Assembly (NCBI GenBank): GCA_002049785.1
Contig: MUKB01000068.1
Coordinates: 1-7,794 of the forward strand
Source of the DNA: Caldifarciminota bacterium 4484_100
Lineage (GTDB): Bacteria > Hydrothermota > Tepidihabitantia > SM23-42
DNA: 7,794 nt
Direction of reading: 5' to 3'
Of the stretch, positions 1-6,221 are shown piece after piece. The notes beneath the pieces are model-generated. The model was given only the letters and a program-made list of their open reading frames with translations, had not been told where the DNA came from and did not search any database. Position 1 is the stretch's first letter. Every line of letters starts with the position of its first letter. Made by a program: the position numbers and the translations under genes.

Positions 1-1353
1 TCAGTGGGTAGTATGGCTTGGGCATCATTGAGATTAGACTCCCTTATGGCTCCCAGGTTAGTTTATTATAAGGTGATATGGGATACTTCCCCTTGGGATA
101 CAGGATGGGCAAAACTTATTTATGCATTCAAAATTAACAATCAATGGATTAAAGAAACCGTGGATAGCAGTTATGGTGATGTTTCGGTAAATTATTATAT
201 CCGTCCTTCATTATCTCTGGATAGAGATGACCATCCACATATTGCCTATGTGCATCGGTATGAAGATAATAGTTGTTCCCTGTATTATGCAAACAAGGTG
301 AATGATGCCTGGTCTTTACAGATTCTGGATGGTATGCCATATCCTGGAAGTTCAGCAAAGCTACAGTTAGATACGACTGACTACCCTTGTATCGTATGGG
401 GCTATAGAACCCCTGCTGATACAATCTGGCGTATCAAATATATTCACTGGGATGGTGATTCCTGGAATGCTGAGATAGTTTATGATAGCAATGATTACTG
501 GGATTACGGAGCCTCACTTGTCATTGACCATAAAAATTGTCCCCATATTGCGTATTATGAAAGTCCTGACCCTTCTTATTTGCATGATTCTGTCAAGTAT
601 GTTTATTGGAATGGTGTTGAGTGGGTTTTTGCCTGGGCTGAAAGTATCGGGTCTGGAAGTGAGCATGGTTCATTATGGCTTTGCCTTAACGATCTTGATT
701 ATCCGGTTATTGCTTATTGCAGGTGGCCGGCATTATATTGTGCTTATTATGATGGTAGTTTCTGGCATAATGAGTTTACGGGTGATGCGGGTTCTTGGGA
801 GATTCGGCTCTGTCTTGATAGCCTTGGCTTACCCCATATTGTCTATATTGACCAGTGTGGTCAGCGGCCAGAATACTGTTATCGTGATTCCTCAACCTGG
901 CATTTATGTGGATACATTGAGCCTGACCCTGATGTTGTAACCTTACGTTCAGTCTCTTTTTGTTTGGATGAAGATGACAGTCCCAGAGTGGTATATATTG
1001 GTGGCGTTGGCAGTCCTAATAGGGAACTAATGAAATATGCCAAGGGAACATTTACCGGAATAGCTGAGAATAAAAAGAGCAGTTCAATGATAAAAGAATA
1101 TCAGTTGCGGGTTTATCCTGATATCACTTGCTGTTATTTGAATATTGAGTATACATTACTGAAGAAGGCTAAGATTGAATTGGCACTTTATGATATTGCA
1201 GGGAACAAGGTCAAGCCAATTGAGCTGGGTTTTTATCTGCCCGGTGATTATCAGAAAAGGGTTGAAATTGGCAACTTAGGCAGCGGTGTCTACTTCGTTG
1301 TGCTCAAGCAGGATGATAAACAGGTGAGTAAGAAGTTTCTGCTTATAAGATAG
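1..1353 (+). CDS. Secreted repeat (probable beta-propeller) protein with type IX secretion C-terminal sorting domain, 5' partial
   Basis: The frame is open to the first base of the window, so the true start and signal peptide lie upstream; a GTG at position 4 can be read as a start but is unlikely to be the real one. Counting from that GTG, a short motif of the form [LI]-D-x-x-x-x-P-x-[IV]-x-[YW] occurs seven times, near residues 11, 72, 122, 174, 228 (LNDLDYPVIAY), 271 and 321. Each is followed by a Tyr/Trp-rich strand pattern such as KYVYWNGVEW. The 43-61 residue spacing fits blades of a beta-propeller. Residues about 366-449 form a Por/type IX sorting domain: YPD (a variant of the usual YPN), LALYDIAGNKV, a PGDY turn, GSGVYFVVLK, and a basic end KKFLLIR. 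Such proteins are exported, cross the outer membrane by the type IX system and are released or surface-anchored. The ligand or substrate is not evident. The fold assignment is inference; the sorting domain is strong. Confidence 0.85.
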   Translation, partial: SVGSMAWASLRLDSLMAPRLVYYKVIWDTSPWDTGWAKLIYAFKINNQWIKETVDSSYGDVSVNYYIRPSLSLDRDDHPHIAYVHRYEDNSCSLYYANKVNDAWSLQILDGMPYPGSSAKLQLDTTDYPCIVWGYRTPADTIWRIKYIHWDGDSWNAEIVYDSNDYWDYGASLVIDHKNCPHIAYYESPDPSYLHDSVKYVYWNGVEWVFAWAESIGSGSEHGSLWLCLNDLDYPVIAYCRWPALYCAYYDGSFWHNEFTGDAGSWEIRLCLDSLGLPHIVYIDQCGQRPEYCYRDSSTWHLCGYIEPDPDVVTLRSVSFCLDEDDSPRVVYIGGVGSPNRELMKYAKGTFTGIAENKKSSSMIKEYQLRVYPDITCCYLNIEYTLLKKAKIELALYDIAGNKVKPIELGFYLPGDYQKRVEIGNLGSGVYFVVLKQDDKQVSKKFLLIR

Positions 1354-1468
1354 AATTTTCTATTTATAAAGATTTATCTCTACATCTTTACCACAGGGCG
1401 AGATGTCCCTTTACTCATTTAATGTTGCGCCTTTCTCTGGCTTATCCGGTTGAAAATATTGAATTGAG

Positions 1469-1489
1469 ATTCTGAAACAAGTTCAGAAT
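1469..1489. repeat. Perfect 8-bp inverted repeat, REP-like palindrome
   Basis: ATTCTGAA (1469-1476) and TTCAGAAT (1482-1489) are exact reverse complements around a 5-base loop, ACAAG. Flanked as GAG...GAC, the element resembles short intergenic palindromes of the general form GATxCTGAAAxAAGTTCAGxATGAC that recur in many bacterial genomes; this resemblance is from memory. No T-run follows, so it is not an intrinsic terminator. Its right arm flows into AATGACTT, the unit of the tandem array just downstream. Confidence 0.7.
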
Positions 1490-1602
1490 GACTTACGATT
1501 TATCAATGACTTAATGACTTATGTTTTTTAATGACTTAATGACATAATGACTCAATGACTTAAGGTTTTTAATGACTTAATGACTCAATGACTAAATGTA
1601 AG
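1487..1602. repeat. Tandem array of the 8-bp unit AATGACTN
   Basis: The unit AATGACT(T/C/A), once AATGACAT, appears at 1487 (isolated, at the edge of the palindrome), 1505, 1513, then 1530, 1538, 1546, 1554, then 1571, 1579 and 1587, with a decayed partial copy at 1595-1602. The copies form blocks of two, four and three perfectly phased units, separated by the T-rich spacers ATGTTTTTT (1521-1529) and AAGGTTTTT (1562-1570). The spacer pattern suggests a higher-order duplication of 'T-run plus units' on top of the 8-bp slippage unit. All three frames are poor coding candidates because the unit generates TGA and TAA codons. Confidence 0.85.
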
Positions 1603-1633
1603 TATCCAGTCTATCAACGTTTGCAAGTTGCTA

Positions 1634-1661
1634 TTGACAAAGGCAAAATTATATTTAAAAT
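1634..1661 (+). promoter_or_regulatory. Sigma-70-type promoter for the guaA operon
   Basis: TTGACA (1634-1639) is a perfect -35 box. It is followed after 16 bases by TAAAAT (1656-1661), one mismatch from the -10 consensus. Transcription would start near 1668, giving a leader of about 40 nt that contains the guaA Shine-Dalgarno GAGGT at 1696-1700, 7 bases before the ATG at 1708. The position directly between the repeat array and guaA supports the call. Confidence 0.65.
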
Positions 1662-1707
1662 GAGCTATGAAGTTCTGCGCCCATATGAAATTTGTGAGGT
1701 TTAACAG

Positions 1708-1880
1708 ATGATTGTAGTTGTGGATTTTGGCTCCCGGAATGTCGGGTCTATTCAGAGATTGTCCATTGCCTCAGCCCGGTCGATAAGTTTTTCAACCCGC
1801 AGGTTGAAGGTCTGATCCTTTCAGGAGGTCCGGGCAGTGTCTATCAGACAGATATCAAACTTTTTAAACCGCTCTTTGCA
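1708..1880 (+). pseudogene. guaA: Disrupted 5' end of guaA (deletion plus frameshift)
   Basis: ATG at 1708 has a good Shine-Dalgarno (GAGGT, 7-nt spacing) and encodes MIVVVDFGS, the conserved first strand of class I glutamine amidotransferases. In this frame the reading then becomes nonsense and stops at TGA 1813-1815. From about 1737 a different frame reads ECRVYSEIV, then PQVEGLILSGGPGSVYQTD, and runs directly into the intact remainder of GMP synthase. In family members such as E. coli GuaA, 11 residues (QYTQLVARRVR) separate DFGS from the next conserved E; here only 2 nt remain. The net loss is therefore about 31 bp, which removes the segment and shifts the frame. No ATG, GTG or TTG occurs in the downstream frame between its stop at 1695 and 1881. 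The lesion could be biological or an assembly error. Confidence 0.85.
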
Positions 1881-3185
1881 TTGCAGGTGCCGATATTGGG
1901 GATCTGTTATGGGATGCAACTGGGCGCCCAGATTTTTGGAGGGAGGGTGAGAAGGGGTAGAACCAAGGAGTATGGTCTTGCCCATATTCAGATTGTCAGG
2001 AATAAATTGTTTTTGGGCCTGCCGCGCCGATTCAATGTCTGGATGAGCCACGGTGATACTGTGGTCAGGGTTCCTGCGGGTGCCAAGATTCTGGGTTCGA
2101 CCGAGACCACCAAGGTGGCGGTATTTAAATACAAAGAATTTTATGGACTCCAGTTTCATCCAGAGGTGCGCCACACCCAGTATGGGATAAAAATTATCGA
2201 CAATTTTCTCACCCATATCTGTCAGGCAAAGAAGACCTGGTCAATGCGAAAGTTTGTAAATCAAGAAGTAGCACGCATTAGAAACGAGGTGAAGGATGCG
2301 CGGGCGATCTGCGCGATAAGCGGGGGCATCGATTCAACGGTGGCGGCAACCATTGCAAGTAAGGCCTTAGGGTCACATTTGATTGGTATCTTTGTAGATA
2401 ACGGTCTTCTGCGTATGGGCGAGCGGGAGGAGGTGAAGAGAAGTCTGGCAAATAAGGTGAAGCTTCGAGTTGTTGATGCCCGGGACCGATTCCTCTCGAG
2501 GCTTCGGGGAGTCAGAAACCCTGAACAAAAGCGAAAGATTATCGGCCGGGAATTTATTCGGATATTTGAAGCGGAGGCAAAGAAATTTTCGAATGTAAAG
2601 TTTCTTGTTCAGGGAACCCTGTATCCTGATGTGATTGAATCGGGCCGGGGGATTGGACCTGCTGATGTTATCAAGAGCCATCATAATGTCGGGGGTCTGC
2701 CCAGACGGATGAGGTTAAAGGTAATTGAACCCCTGAGACTGCTCTTCAAGGACGAGGTGAGGAATATCGCCCGAATGTTGAAACTTCCGCGGTCATTTAT
2801 TCAACGCAAGCCATTCCCCGGACCAGGGCTTGCGGTGCGGATTGTCGGTGCGGTTACTCCAGAACGGTTGAATATCCTGCGTCAGGCCGATAAGATTCTC
2901 CAGGAGGAGGCAGAGAAGTTGAAAATTTACCCGGATATCTGGCAGATCTTTGCGGTGCTACTTCCGCTCGGAAGTGTTGGGGTGATGGGGGATAGGAGAA
3001 CCTATGATTCAGTCTGCGCGATAAGGGCGGTTTATAGTGATGACGGTATGACTGCGGACTGGGTTCGTCTACCAGATAATTTTCTGGGTAGGGTATCGCG
3101 AAGGATTACTAATGAGGTGAGGGGTATAAATCGTGTTGTTTTTGATATAACCTCAAAACCACCAGCGACGATCGAATGGGAATAA
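1881..3185 (+). CDS. guaA: GMP synthase (glutamine-hydrolysing), main body; real 5' end is in another frame
   Basis: GMP synthase converts XMP, ATP and glutamine to GMP in the cytosol, the last step of de novo guanine nucleotide synthesis. Numbered from the first in-frame start (TTG 1881, no Shine-Dalgarno), the product has the amidotransferase nucleophile Cys9 in GICYGMQ and the catalytic pair His93/Glu95 in QFHPEV. It also has the ATP-pyrophosphatase P-loop SGGIDS at 147-152, the GTLYPDVIES and IKSHHNVGGLP segments, RKPFPGPGLAVRIVG, and the invariant C-terminus TSKPPATIEWE. With the shifted upstream part (1708-1880) the gene would encode about 500 residues, near the usual 510-525. Translated only from 1881, the enzyme would lack the first strands of the amidotransferase fold and the LSGGP oxyanion loop, so glutamine use would probably be lost. 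The synthetase half would stay intact. The stop overlaps the next gene by 10 nt. Confidence 0.95.
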   Translation: MQVPILGICYGMQLGAQIFGGRVRRGRTKEYGLAHIQIVRNKLFLGLPRRFNVWMSHGDTVVRVPAGAKILGSTETTKVAVFKYKEFYGLQFHPEVRHTQYGIKIIDNFLTHICQAKKTWSMRKFVNQEVARIRNEVKDARAICAISGGIDSTVAATIASKALGSHLIGIFVDNGLLRMGEREEVKRSLANKVKLRVVDARDRFLSRLRGVRNPEQKRKIIGREFIRIFEAEAKKFSNVKFLVQGTLYPDVIESGRGIGPADVIKSHHNVGGLPRRMRLKVIEPLRLLFKDEVRNIARMLKLPRSFIQRKPFPGPGLAVRIVGAVTPERLNILRQADKILQEEAEKLKIYPDIWQIFAVLLPLGSVGVMGDRRTYDSVCAIRAVYSDDGMTADWVRLPDNFLGRVSRRITNEVRGINRVVFDITSKPPATIEWE

Positions 3186-5134
3186 GGGTTTTTTATATTG
3201 TAGCACTGTGTTATGCATTGATAAGCGGTTTGGGAATTATCCATAATTCATTGGGCACACCATATACCTATATTCTGATTTCAATCGTATTCCTATATGG
3301 GTTGTATTATATTATCAAGGCAAGGGTCGAACTCTATCATACAATTATCCTGGGGATTTTGATAAACCTTTCGAGTCAACTCACCGGTGGGTTCAATTCG
3401 CCACTCTTTTTGGCTTATTTTATTGTAATTCCACTCATCGGCTTCCGTTCCGAATTGAGGGATTACTGGATAATTGTTTCAGTTCTGGTGGGTATTGAGG
3501 TGCTCGCCGGTATCTTCCGACATGAAATTCTGTTTTTGCCGGCAACGGTCCTGGTTCTCTCTATCTTTGTGTTCGGCCTTTTTATTGAAAGAATTCTTGC
3601 CCGGGTTGACCAACTGAAGCATTCCCTTACCAAATATGAAACCCGGGACCAATTTTTCGGGCCGGCCGATTTTGAGGCGATGAGGATAATAACCTCGATT
3701 AAGGACATCGACCGACACAAAGGTATTGAAAGGCCGTTGTTGTATTTCGTAAAGTTTATTCATAATATGTTTGATGCCTATACTACTGCAGTATTTTCTT
3801 ATAATGAGGGGCATCTAATTCTTATTCAAGGTTTTTCCCGTTCTGAACTTTTCCGACCCGATACGGTGATCGATTTGAAATCCGGGATATATCGTCAGGT
3901 TATTGCCCAGGAGAAATCTTTTTTAATTAAAGAGTTTTCACAGGACCCGGTTGAACTCGGTTATTATAAGGGTGAACTTAAAATCTCTTCGGTTATGATT
4001 GCGCCGATCATTCTTGTTAATAAGGTTGAGGGGATTCTGGTAGTTGATAAGAAGGAAGGTCAATTTACTGAAGATGATAAAGCCCGTTTTGACGAGGCGA
4101 GTAATACATTTGGCTATTTCCTGGGGATGTTGAGGCTTTATGAAAAGGAGAGGTTTCAGGCCCGGCATCTTCTTTCCATCGCTGAACTTGGCGAACGTTT
4201 TCAAAAGGAGCTGGAGCTGAATGAAATACTGGGTGATACGATAAAGACGGTGAAGGATTTTTTGAAGTGTGATGATGTTTCGATTGCAGTAACCGATGAG
4301 TTGAATAATGAAGGTCGGGTCCTGGCCTCGACATATTTTAGAAAAGAGACAAAGTTTCCTTTGGATGAAGGGCTGGTCGGTTTTATTGCCCGACATCGAA
4401 GTCCGATTTTGAAGGAAGACCTTTATGAAGGTAACCCGATAATCCTGAAGAAGGGGATGAAGACAAAATCAGGCTCTTTTGTTGGTTCACCGGTGCTCGG
4501 TGATGAGCAGCTACTCGGTGTGATCTGGTGTGAAGACCATAAACGGAAGAAGTTTACCGAAGATGATGTTAAGGCCCTGGTGATCCTCTCATCACAGCTT
4601 TCACTTGCCTGGGAAAGGGCACATTATTATGAGATGGAGAAAGAGCGCGCCCTGCGCGATGGTTTGACCGGGTTGTATAACCACCGCCACTTTCAGGAGT
4701 CCCTTGCCCAGGAGATTAAGAAGGGTCGAGAAGTATATTTACTTTTTATTGATGTTGACCATTTCAAGCTCATTAATGATACATACGGCCATAGGGCTGG
4801 TGATGAGGTTTTGAAATTTCTCGGTAAACTGATATCACATACCGGGATCGCCTGCAGATATGGAGGGGAGGAGTTCACCATCATTCTTCCAGGCTATTCA
4901 TTGAAGAAGGCGATGAAGACCGCAGTCCATATCAAGGACAGCCTTTTGAAGTCGATGGTGAAGTTCAATGAGAAGAAGATAAAATTTACCGTGAGTATGG
5001 GTATTGCTGGGTATCCTGTGGATGCGACAACAAGGGATGAATTGATTGAAAGGGCGGACCAGGCGCTCTATTATGCCAAGGAGACCGGACGTGACAGGAT
5101 TGTTGTCGCCCGCAGTCTCACCACAAAAAAATAG
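3176..5134 (+). CDS. Membrane-bound GAF-GAF-GGDEF diguanylate cyclase
   Basis: Predicted to make cyclic di-GMP from two GTP in response to a signal. Residues about 5-140 hold six hydrophobic segments. The loop GGFNSPL at 71-77 recalls the GGxxNPF quinone-site motif of RegB/PrrB-type sensors, but is not identical. A linker leads to two GAF-like domains at about 185-320 and 335-480, each with the late 'GVL/GVI...D/ED' plus 'F(T)EDD' pattern. The GGDEF domain spans about 488-645: DGLTGLYNHRHF at 495-506, metal-binding Asp in FIDVDHFK (D526, D528), NDTYGH, and the active-site signature GGEEF at 563-567. The product-inhibition I-site (RxxD upstream of GGEEF) is absent: residues 554-557 are SHTG. 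ATG 3176 lies inside the guaA 3' end (ATGGGAATAA), so translation is probably coupled. The catalytic motif is intact, so an active cyclase is likely; the signal sensed is unknown. Confidence 0.92.
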   Translation: MGIRVFYIVALCYALISGLGIIHNSLGTPYTYILISIVFLYGLYYIIKARVELYHTIILGILINLSSQLTGGFNSPLFLAYFIVIPLIGFRSELRDYWIIVSVLVGIEVLAGIFRHEILFLPATVLVLSIFVFGLFIERILARVDQLKHSLTKYETRDQFFGPADFEAMRIITSIKDIDRHKGIERPLLYFVKFIHNMFDAYTTAVFSYNEGHLILIQGFSRSELFRPDTVIDLKSGIYRQVIAQEKSFLIKEFSQDPVELGYYKGELKISSVMIAPIILVNKVEGILVVDKKEGQFTEDDKARFDEASNTFGYFLGMLRLYEKERFQARHLLSIAELGERFQKELELNEILGDTIKTVKDFLKCDDVSIAVTDELNNEGRVLASTYFRKETKFPLDEGLVGFIARHRSPILKEDLYEGNPIILKKGMKTKSGSFVGSPVLGDEQLLGVIWCEDHKRKKFTEDDVKALVILSSQLSLAWERAHYYEMEKERALRDGLTGLYNHRHFQESLAQEIKKGREVYLLFIDVDHFKLINDTYGHRAGDEVLKFLGKLISHTGIACRYGGEEFTIILPGYSLKKAMKTAVHIKDSLLKSMVKFNEKKIKFTVSMGIAGYPVDATTRDELIERADQALYYAKETGRDRIVVARSLTTKK

Positions 5135-5137
5135 CCG

Positions 5138-6022
5138 ATGGTAAAATTCGGGATTGCCTTGGGCGGAGGAGGAGCGAAGGGGTTGGCCCATATCGGGGTT
5201 CTTGAGGTGCTTGAGGAGAATTCACTCAAACCCAGTTTTGTTGCAGGGACATCGATGGGTGCGGTTGTTGGTGCGATATACTGCCTTGATGGTTCAGCCC
5301 AGAAGTTGAGAGCCAAGGCACAGCAGATGATTGAGTCTAAGGAATTTGAAAAATTCGGTCTGAGAAAATTCTATACGAAATCCGGAAATGTCTTTGAGCG
5401 ATTCAAAAGGGAGGTCTTTGAGAAAATCTATTTTGGTGAACTCTTCTTTAAGAAGTCATATTTCAAGGATGAGGCGACACGGAAACTCTTTTTTGAGCTA
5501 TTCGGTGGTGCAGAATTTTCCGACCTGAAGATTCCGTTTGCCTGCAATGCGGTGGATATAAGGTCTGCACAGGAGGTTTTATTCACCAAAGGCAGGCTCC
5601 TGGATGCTGTCTGGGCGAGTTGTGCAATCCCCGGGATATTTCCACCCTATGTTAAGAAGGAAAAGGTTTTAGTGGATGGAGGGGTTGTAAACAACATTCC
5701 GGTTGAGCCGGTAAAATTGCTTGGTGCAGATGTTGTCCTGGCAGTATATTTGGGCGGACCACCTGGTCCAGGAGATGAGCTGAACACAGGGTTTCGTATT
5801 AATCAACGTTCACTTGCGATTATGAAATATCAACTGGATAAGAGGATCCTGGCCCAGGCAGATTTTGTGTTGAGGCCTGAGGTAATGGATTTCCATTGGG
5901 CGGATTTTTCAGCCCTGGATGAGCTTGTTCAGTGCGGCCGTGAGGCCGCACAGGTTCATTTAAAAGAGATAAAGAAACTCCTCTCATTATGGCATTATTT
6001 TAAGAAAAAGATACTACACTAA
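5138..6022 (+). CDS. Patatin-like phospholipase / esterase (RssA-type)
   Basis: A 294-residue bacterial patatin-family serine hydrolase, probably acting on lipid or lysophospholipid acyl esters at the inner face of the membrane. The oxyanion-hole motif GGGGAKG is at residues 9-15. The nucleophile elbow GTSMG at 37-41 carries Ser39, and the catalytic-dyad Asp180 sits in VDGGVVNNIPV. ASCAIPGIFPP before the Asp is also typical of the family. There is no signal peptide or membrane segment, and the length matches small stand-alone patatins such as E. coli RssA. The ATG lies 3 nt after the stop of the cyclase gene and lacks a clear Shine-Dalgarno, which suggests coupled translation in the same operon. 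The substrate cannot be told from sequence. Confidence 0.92.
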   Translation: MVKFGIALGGGGAKGLAHIGVLEVLEENSLKPSFVAGTSMGAVVGAIYCLDGSAQKLRAKAQQMIESKEFEKFGLRKFYTKSGNVFERFKREVFEKIYFGELFFKKSYFKDEATRKLFFELFGGAEFSDLKIPFACNAVDIRSAQEVLFTKGRLLDAVWASCAIPGIFPPYVKKEKVLVDGGVVNNIPVEPVKLLGADVVLAVYLGGPPGPGDELNTGFRINQRSLAIMKYQLDKRILAQADFVLRPEVMDFHWADFSALDELVQCGREAAQVHLKEIKKLLSLWHYFKKKILH

Positions 6023-6108
6023 GAAATCTTCAGCATTGCATCAAAAAAGTGTAAAATTCCTGAAAAACGGGAAATTCTTCCACTTACGAAGTGTAAGTAG
6101 GGCGGGAG

Positions 6109-6153
6109 GGCTGGTCCAGCCAGAATTAGTTTCTAATTTCCAGGTCTGGCCCC
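6109..6153. repeat. Compound hairpin, possibly a REP-like element
   Basis: Three nested or adjacent inverted repeats can fold together: GGCTGG/CCAGCC at 6109-6121, AATTAG/CTAATT at 6124-6138, and CCAG/CTGG at 6140-6149. An alternative long stem pairs CCAG (6116-6119) and AATTAG with CTAATT and CTGG (6146-6149). The end GGTCTGGCCCCAAA resembles the GGTCTGACCCCAA-type ends of REP sequences mobilised by REP-associated tyrosine transposases, a comparison from memory only. It could equally be part of the regulatory region of the following cassette. Confidence 0.45.
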
Positions 6154-6174
6154 AAATGCCTTTATGCATCATGA

Positions 6175-6204
6175 AATTAGTACTTGACATACTTATAATT
6201 AGTA
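6175..6204 (+). promoter_or_regulatory. Candidate operator: paired AATTAGTA boxes over the promoter
   Basis: AATTAGTA occurs at 6175-6182, just upstream of the -35 box, and at 6197-6204, inside the -35/-10 spacer. The two start exactly 22 bp apart, or about two helical turns, so they would face the same side of the DNA. A further AATTAGT lies at 6124-6130, and an inverted CTAATT at 6133-6138. A protein bound here would block RNA polymerase. The winged-helix protein encoded by the cassette is the obvious candidate ligand, but that is inference. Confidence 0.4.
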
Positions 6205-6212
6205 GATATAAT
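6184..6212 (+). promoter_or_regulatory. Perfect consensus sigma-70 promoter with leaderless geometry
   Basis: TTGACA (6184-6189), a 17-base spacer and TATAAT (6207-6212) match the consensus at every position including spacing. The ATG of the nucleotidyltransferase is at 6222, ten bases after the first base beyond the -10 box is reached, so transcription would start at or within a few bases of the start codon. No Shine-Dalgarno precedes this ATG, in keeping with a leaderless transcript. Confidence 0.8.
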
Positions 6213-6221
6213 ACTAACATT

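Larger units (their letters stand above)
1354..1707. other. Repeat-bearing intergenic region upstream of guaA
   Basis: This 354-base non-coding stretch separates the secreted-protein gene from guaA. From left to right it contains an AT-rich segment with a weak inverted repeat (ACATCT at 1382-1387 and AGATGT at 1401-1406, not followed by a T-run), a strong palindrome at 1469-1489, an 8-bp tandem repeat array at 1505-1594, and a promoter at 1634-1661. I see no RNA gene and no convincing riboswitch or intrinsic terminator. Confidence 0.7.
6023..6221. other. Palindrome-rich spacer between the guaA operon and the nucleotidyltransferase cassette
   Basis: The segment is technically open in the frame of the downstream gene, but the sequence is dominated by inverted repeats rather than coding pattern. 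They are ACTTAC/GTAAGT (6082-6087 and 6093-6098), the perfect palindrome GGCTGGTCCAGCC (6109-6121), AATTAG-TTT-CTAATT (6124-6138), CCAG-GT-CTGG (6140-6149), and CTAATTTC (6133-6140) with GAAATTAG (6173-6180). It ends in a consensus promoter. No T-run terminator for the upstream operon is evident. Confidence 0.7.

Noticed and set aside
482..940. Hydrophobic 152-codon + strand frame inside the secreted-protein gene.
   Set aside because: It is a frame-shifted reading of the repeat-rich secreted protein; the hydrophobicity comes from out-of-frame Tyr/Asp-rich codons.
1382..1406. Inverted repeat ACATCT/AGATGT after the secreted-protein gene as a terminator.
   Set aside because: The stem is only 6 bp, the loop is 13 bases, and no T-run follows it.
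1487..1602. AATGACTN array considered as a CRISPR array.
   Set aside because: Units are 8 bp and directly adjacent, spacers are T-rich and near-identical, and no cas genes are present.
1660..1704. A 14-codon mini-ORF ending 3 nt before the guaA ATG, as a possible leader peptide.
   Set aside because: Its ATG overlaps the -10 box of the predicted promoter, so it would not be transcribed from that promoter, and it has no Shine-Dalgarno or attenuator-like structure.
1881..1883. TTG as the true evolved start of a short GMP synthase.
   Set aside because: Clear GuaA sequence continues upstream of it in the same frame (ECRVYSEIV, LSGGPGS), and there is no Shine-Dalgarno, so it is only the first start available after the frameshift.
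3938..4396. Open frame of 152 codons on the - strand inside the cyclase gene.
   Set aside because: It lies antisense to conserved GAF-domain coding sequence, has no recognisable family and no start signal; it is a shadow, as are the other - strand frames here.
6036..6221. N-terminal extension of the nucleotidyltransferase, with possible starts at 6036 or 6171.
   Set aside because: It covers palindromic spacer and a perfect promoter, has no protein-family resemblance, and the conserved domain fits a start at 6222.
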